DNA from: DATGYC01 sp035298385 | GTDB taxonomy: Bacteria; Bacillota; Sulfobacillia; Symbiobacteriales; Symbiobacteriaceae | DNA: 7,724 nt | Direction: 5' to 3' | Assembly: GCA_035298385.1 (NCBI GenBank) | Contig: DATGYC010000406.1 | Coordinates: 1-7,724, forward strand | Shown here: positions 5,371-7,724 of the stretch, one piece after another | Position numbering within the stretch: position 1 is the first letter of the stretch | Layout: each line of letters begins with the position of its first letter | The notes under the pieces: model-generated | What the model saw: the letters and a program-made list of their open reading frames with translations, nothing else | What the model was told of the DNA's origin: nothing | Databases searched by the model: none | Made by a program: the position numbers and the translations under genes

Positions 5371-6210
5371 TCAGTCGCGCAGGTGCTCATCGGGAATCCG
5401 GAAGGTCGGCACCTGTCGTCCATCCACGTCCGTAAAGCCATAGGACTCAGCGAGGTCGCCTACGTTCAGGGTTCGACCACTACGAGCCAGCCGCTCCGGA
5501 TCGAGTGCCAAGGCCAGGACCGCCCGCCCGATGTACTCGGGCGACTCGGTCGTCGTCAACTCCTCTGCAGACGGATTCGTATCCATCACCCGCTCCGTCC
5601 GCATCCAGCCCGGAGCGAGGGCCACGGCCGTGATTCCGTGCGGCTTCAACTCAAGCGCCATCCCGTAAGCCATCCGGTTGACGGCGGTCTTCGCTAGATC
5701 ATAGTAGAGGTTCGAGAGGTACTTCCCGCGATCATAGACGGTCGTATTGACGATCAGCCCGCCCGGCTCCTTACACAGCAGAGGAACGGCCAGCCGACTG
5801 GCGTTCAGGTGCGCCCGTACCCCGGCGGTGAACATCGCGTTCCAGCGATCGGGCTGCTCCCAGAACGGCACGGAGAACGACTCATAATCATACTGGTAGC
5901 CGCCCCAAGCGTTGTTGACCAGGATCTCCAGGCGCCCCTGCTCCGCCCTCACCTGCGCAAAGAGCGCGGCCACATCCTCATCCCTCGTGTGGTCACACCG
6001 CACCGGGATTCCCAGACCCCCTCGAGCGGTGACGCCCTCAGCCGTCTCCTCGATCGTCTCTGGCCAAAGCTGGTTGACCAACTGCGCCCGGGTCGAGCGC
6101 CCGGTCACGTAGACCGTCGCCCCAGCCTCACCCAGTACGTGCGCGATCCCCCGTCCCGCTCCCCGGCTGGCACCGGTCACGACCGCGACCTTTCCCTGCA
6201 ACCCCTTCAT
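5371..6210 (-). CDS. Short-chain dehydrogenase/reductase, DHRS1-like
   Basis: An NAD(P)-dependent oxidoreductase of 279 residues, cytoplasmic, substrate unknown. I chose the ATG whose first base is 6210 because AGGAGG (6219-6224 on the minus strand) lies 8 nt upstream. The longer start at 6234 would put that SD inside the gene. The cofactor motif TGASRGAG is at 12-19, and Arg38 in VTGRS suggests NADP(H) preference. The NNAG motif appears as NNAW (99-102). The active site is Tyr170-x-x-x-Lys174. The usual catalytic Ser, 13 residues before the Tyr, is Thr157. The segment following NNAW, with FWEQP and then W, and the PGW at 200-202 recall human DHRS1 and its bacterial relatives. The gene is divergent from a WYL regulator and shares an operator-like palindrome with it, so it is probably that regulator's target. 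Family is certain, DHRS1-like subgroup probable. Confidence 0.9.
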   Translation of the reverse strand: MKGLQGKVAVVTGASRGAGRGIAHVLGEAGATVYVTGRSTRAQLVNQLWPETIEETAEGVTARGGLGIPVRCDHTRDEDVAALFAQVRAEQGRLEILVNNAWGGYQYDYESFSVPFWEQPDRWNAMFTAGVRAHLNASRLAVPLLCKEPGGLIVNTTVYDRGKYLSNLYYDLAKTAVNRMAYGMALELKPHGITAVALAPGWMRTERVMDTNPSAEELTTTESPEYIGRAVLALALDPERLARSGRTLNVGDLAESYGFTDVDGRQVPTFRIPDEHLRD

Positions 6211-6233
6211 CTGCCACTCCTCCTTTGATCTCA

Positions 6234-6239
6234 ATCATA
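6234..6239 (-). promoter_or_regulatory. -10 box of the dehydrogenase gene
   Basis: TATGAT on the minus strand matches the -10 consensus at five of six positions and lies 6 nt from the left arm of the inverted repeat at 6246-6272. No good -35 is seen at 16-18 nt; that region lies inside the repeat. Confidence 0.45.
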
Positions 6240-6245
6240 CTGCCC

Positions 6246-6272
6246 GAAAGATGACATCCAGTGTCATCTTTC
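6246..6272. promoter_or_regulatory. Inverted-repeat operator between dehydrogenase and WYL regulator
   Basis: A perfect 11-bp inverted repeat (GAAAGATGACA at 6246-6256, TGTCATCTTTC at 6262-6272) surrounds a 5-nt centre. It lies between two divergent genes and fills the -35 region of both putative promoters, 5-6 nt from each -10 box. A dimeric HTH protein binding here would block both genes. The adjacent DeoR/YafY-type regulator is the obvious candidate. Confidence 0.7.
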
Positions 6273-6274
6273 TC

Positions 6275-6283
6275 TGCTATGAT
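6275..6283 (+). promoter_or_regulatory. Extended -10 promoter of the WYL regulator
   Basis: TGCTATGAT matches an extended -10 (TGnTATAAT) with one mismatch. It starts 3 nt after the right arm of the inverted repeat, and the -35 position falls inside the repeat. The SD of the gene follows 8 nt later, so the untranslated leader would be short. Confidence 0.55.
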
Positions 6284-6306
6284 GAAAGAAAAGGAGGGGG
6301 CGCCCC

Positions 6307-7266
6307 ATGCGTGCCGACCGGTTGCTCTCGATCATGATGCTCCTACAGGCGCACGGCCGCATGACGGCGGGCGCCCTGGCCAAGCGGCTAGAGGTCTCGG
6401 CACGGACGGTCCACCGCGACATGGAGGCGCTCAGCGCCGCCGGCATCCCTGTCGTGGCCGAGCGCGGTAGCGGCGGCGGCTGGTCCTTGCTGGAGGGCTA
6501 CCGGACCGATCTGACCGGACTGACCGGCGATGAGATCCAGACCCTCTTCCTGGCGGCACCTCAGACCCACCTAAGGGACCTTGGCCTCCAGCAGGCCGCT
6601 GAGGCCGCCCTCCTCCGCCTCCTGGCTCTCCTGCCGGTGGCCCAGCGACGAGATGCCACCTTCATGCAGAGCCGAATTCACGTCGATGGCGCCGGTTGGC
6701 GCGAGACGCGCGAGGAGACCCCCTCCCTGCCGATCATCCAGGCCGCCCTCTGGCAGGAGCGGCGCCTCTGGATCACCTACGGCCGGGACGAGGCCGCCAC
6801 CACGGAGCGCTTGGTCGATCCCCTGGGCTTGGTGGCGCAAGGCCGGGCCTGGTACCTCGTGGCTGGCAAGGGGGACGAGATTCGCACCTACCGGGTCTCC
6901 CGGGTCCGAACGGCTCGGCTCGATGCGGAGGCAAGCCAGCGGCCACCAGACTTCGATCTAGCCGCCACGTGGGCGGCATCCAAGGCTAGTTTTGTGGCCA
7001 ACCTCCCCCGGTTCGAGGCGACGCTGCGGGCCGCCCCCGGCGCACGAGAGCGCATGGCCTTCAGCGGACGCTTCAGCCGCCTCCTGCACGCAGAACCGCC
7101 TGGACCCGACAACTGGAGTCAGCTGCGGATCCAGGCGGATACAGCGGACGAGGCAGCCGCCTACGTCCTGGGCTTTGGCGATCAGGTCGAGGTCCTGGAA
7201 CCGCTCTCCCTCCGGGACGAGGTGATCCGGCAGGCAAGGGCGCTGTTGGCCTTCTATGCCCGATGA
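6307..7266 (+). CDS. DeoR/YafY-type transcriptional regulator with HTH and WYL domains
   Basis: A 319-residue DNA-binding regulator. The ATG at 6307 has SD AAGGAGG at 6291-6297, 9 nt upstream. Residues 1-60 form a winged helix-turn-helix of HTH_11 type: MTAGALAKRLEVSARTVHRD (19-38), then the wing GSGGGW (54-59). Residues about 138-210 form the WYL ligand-sensing domain, with the name-giving Trp182-Tyr183-Leu184 and the conserved RTYRVSRV after it. About 227-319 is the C-terminal extension usual in these proteins. Length and order are normal for the family. WYL proteins bind small effectors or nucleic acid and act as repressors or activators. The gene is divergent from the dehydrogenase, with a palindromic operator between, so autoregulation and control of the dehydrogenase are likely. 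The ligand is unknown. Confidence 0.92.
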   Translation: MRADRLLSIMMLLQAHGRMTAGALAKRLEVSARTVHRDMEALSAAGIPVVAERGSGGGWSLLEGYRTDLTGLTGDEIQTLFLAAPQTHLRDLGLQQAAEAALLRLLALLPVAQRRDATFMQSRIHVDGAGWRETREETPSLPIIQAALWQERRLWITYGRDEAATTERLVDPLGLVAQGRAWYLVAGKGDEIRTYRVSRVRTARLDAEASQRPPDFDLAATWAASKASFVANLPRFEATLRAAPGARERMAFSGRFSRLLHAEPPGPDNWSQLRIQADTADEAAAYVLGFGDQVEVLEPLSLRDEVIRQARALLAFYAR

Positions 7267-7275
7267 GGGGCGCCC

Positions 7276-7623
7276 CTATGCCTTCGGAATCCGTACGTGG
7301 AGCAGGTCACCCTCCCAGGCCATGCGGGCGCCCGCCGGTACCACCCGCACCGGTAGTGCCACCTTCTGCAGAAACGAGCGGGCGCTCGCCGTGGAACGCC
7401 GGAAGTTGGGCCCCTCCACCCGCTCCTCCCGCGTCCCCCAGCCACTCACCGAGACGCTCCGCTCCCCCACCTGCAACCGCAACGAGGACCGATCGATCCC
7501 CGGCAGGGCCGCGATGAGGAGCAGGTGGCTACCATCATCCTCAACCTGAATCCCAGGCCGCTCCAACGACTGAAGTGGCCCCTCGGAGCGCAGTAGGTCA
7601 AGCAGTGAGAGCCACATGCGCAT
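7276..7623 (-). CDS. Short Hsp20/alpha-crystallin family protein
   Basis: A small heat shock protein, probably an ATP-independent chaperone that holds unfolding proteins; 115 residues. The alpha-crystallin pattern begins at about residue 25 (IQVEDDGSHLLLIAALPGID), continues with LRLQVGERSVSVSG, FLQKVALPVRVVPAGARMAW, and ends in GDLLHVRIPKA. The A-x-x-x-x-G-x-L core is present as ARMAWEGDLL. The protein stops straight after the IPK strand, so the usual C-terminal I-x-I extension used for oligomer assembly is missing. It is shorter than the common 140-160 residues. It could instead be an HSP20-like module of another family. The start at 7623 is set by a weak SD (AGGATGG at 7634-7640, minus strand). 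An ATG two codons later is an alternative. It converges with the WYL gene (9 nt between) and follows a partial gene by 32 nt, perhaps in one operon. Confidence 0.8.
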   Translation of the reverse strand: MRMWLSLLDLLRSEGPLQSLERPGIQVEDDGSHLLLIAALPGIDRSSLRLQVGERSVSVSGWGTREERVEGPNFRRSTASARSFLQKVALPVRVVPAGARMAWEGDLLHVRIPKA

Positions 7624-7655
7624 CCCCCCGCCGCCATCCTATGCGCCGAACCGGG

Positions 7656-7724
7656 CTACTTGCAGAGCGGCGCCACCTTCGCCTCCGTCGCCCGGATCAG
7701 GTCTGAGCCGCTGACGAAGATCTG
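7656..7724 (-). CDS. 3' end of an unidentified gene running off the window
   Basis: On the minus strand the last 69 bases read as 22 sense codons and a TAG stop, starting exactly in frame at the window edge. The C-terminus is QIFVSGSDLIRATEAKVAPL followed by C-K. The GC-rich third positions fit a real gene, and the Hsp20 gene begins 32 nt downstream on the same strand. Too short to name a function. Confidence 0.5.
   Translation of the reverse strand, partial: QIFVSGSDLIRATEAKVAPLCK

Noticed and set aside
6211..6234. Longer start for the dehydrogenase (eight extra residues)
   Set aside because: The strong AGGAGG would then be inside the coding region, and the longer start would fall within the -10 box.
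7266..7277. AGGGGCGCCCCT palindrome between the convergent WYL and Hsp20 genes as a terminator
   Set aside because: Only a 12-bp palindrome without a loop or T-run; too short to support a terminator call.

Overview
The window is bacterial DNA with compact, closely spaced genes and strong Shine-Dalgarno (SD) sites of the AAGGAGG type. The right half is clearly GC-rich; the left half is less so. Nothing in it fixes the taxon. A thermophilic or soil Chloroflexota-like bacterium, or another high-GC Gram-positive-like lineage, is a guess from the gene types: SipW-like peptidase, DUF5305-like protein, WYL regulator and CBS fusion.

Left part (1-4080, all + strand): one secretion cassette. Three small exported proteins come first; the first is cut by the window start. 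All three share a hydrophobic leader ending in Ala-Phe/Leu-Lys and a beta-rich mature part. A SipW/archaeal-type (S26B, Ser-His) signal peptidase with an unusual extracytoplasmic extension follows. The last gene is a two-pass membrane protein that looks like DUF5305, with a repetitive acidic cytoplasmic tail. The spacing (14-78 nt, one SD overlapping a stop codon) and the matching leaders suggest that the peptidase processes the three small proteins and the DUF5305-like protein assists or anchors. This resembles TasA/SipW fibre cassettes, but that comparison is inferred. Two GC-rich hairpins (4086-4120 and 4139-4169) close the unit.

Middle (4121-5333): about 370 bases without a convincing gene form the leader of a gene for a CBS-pair protein with a C-terminal HEPN-like domain. 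Its perfect SD lies inside a hairpin, so translational control is possible. A classical intrinsic terminator follows the gene.

Right part (5371-7266): a divergent pair, a short-chain dehydrogenase of DHRS1-like type on the minus strand and a DeoR/YafY-type HTH-WYL regulator on the plus strand. Between them an 11-bp perfect inverted repeat sits almost symmetrically between two TATGAT -10 boxes, a good candidate operator for both genes. The last stretch (7276-7724, minus strand) holds a short Hsp20-family protein and, upstream of it, the 3' end of an unidentified gene that leaves the window.
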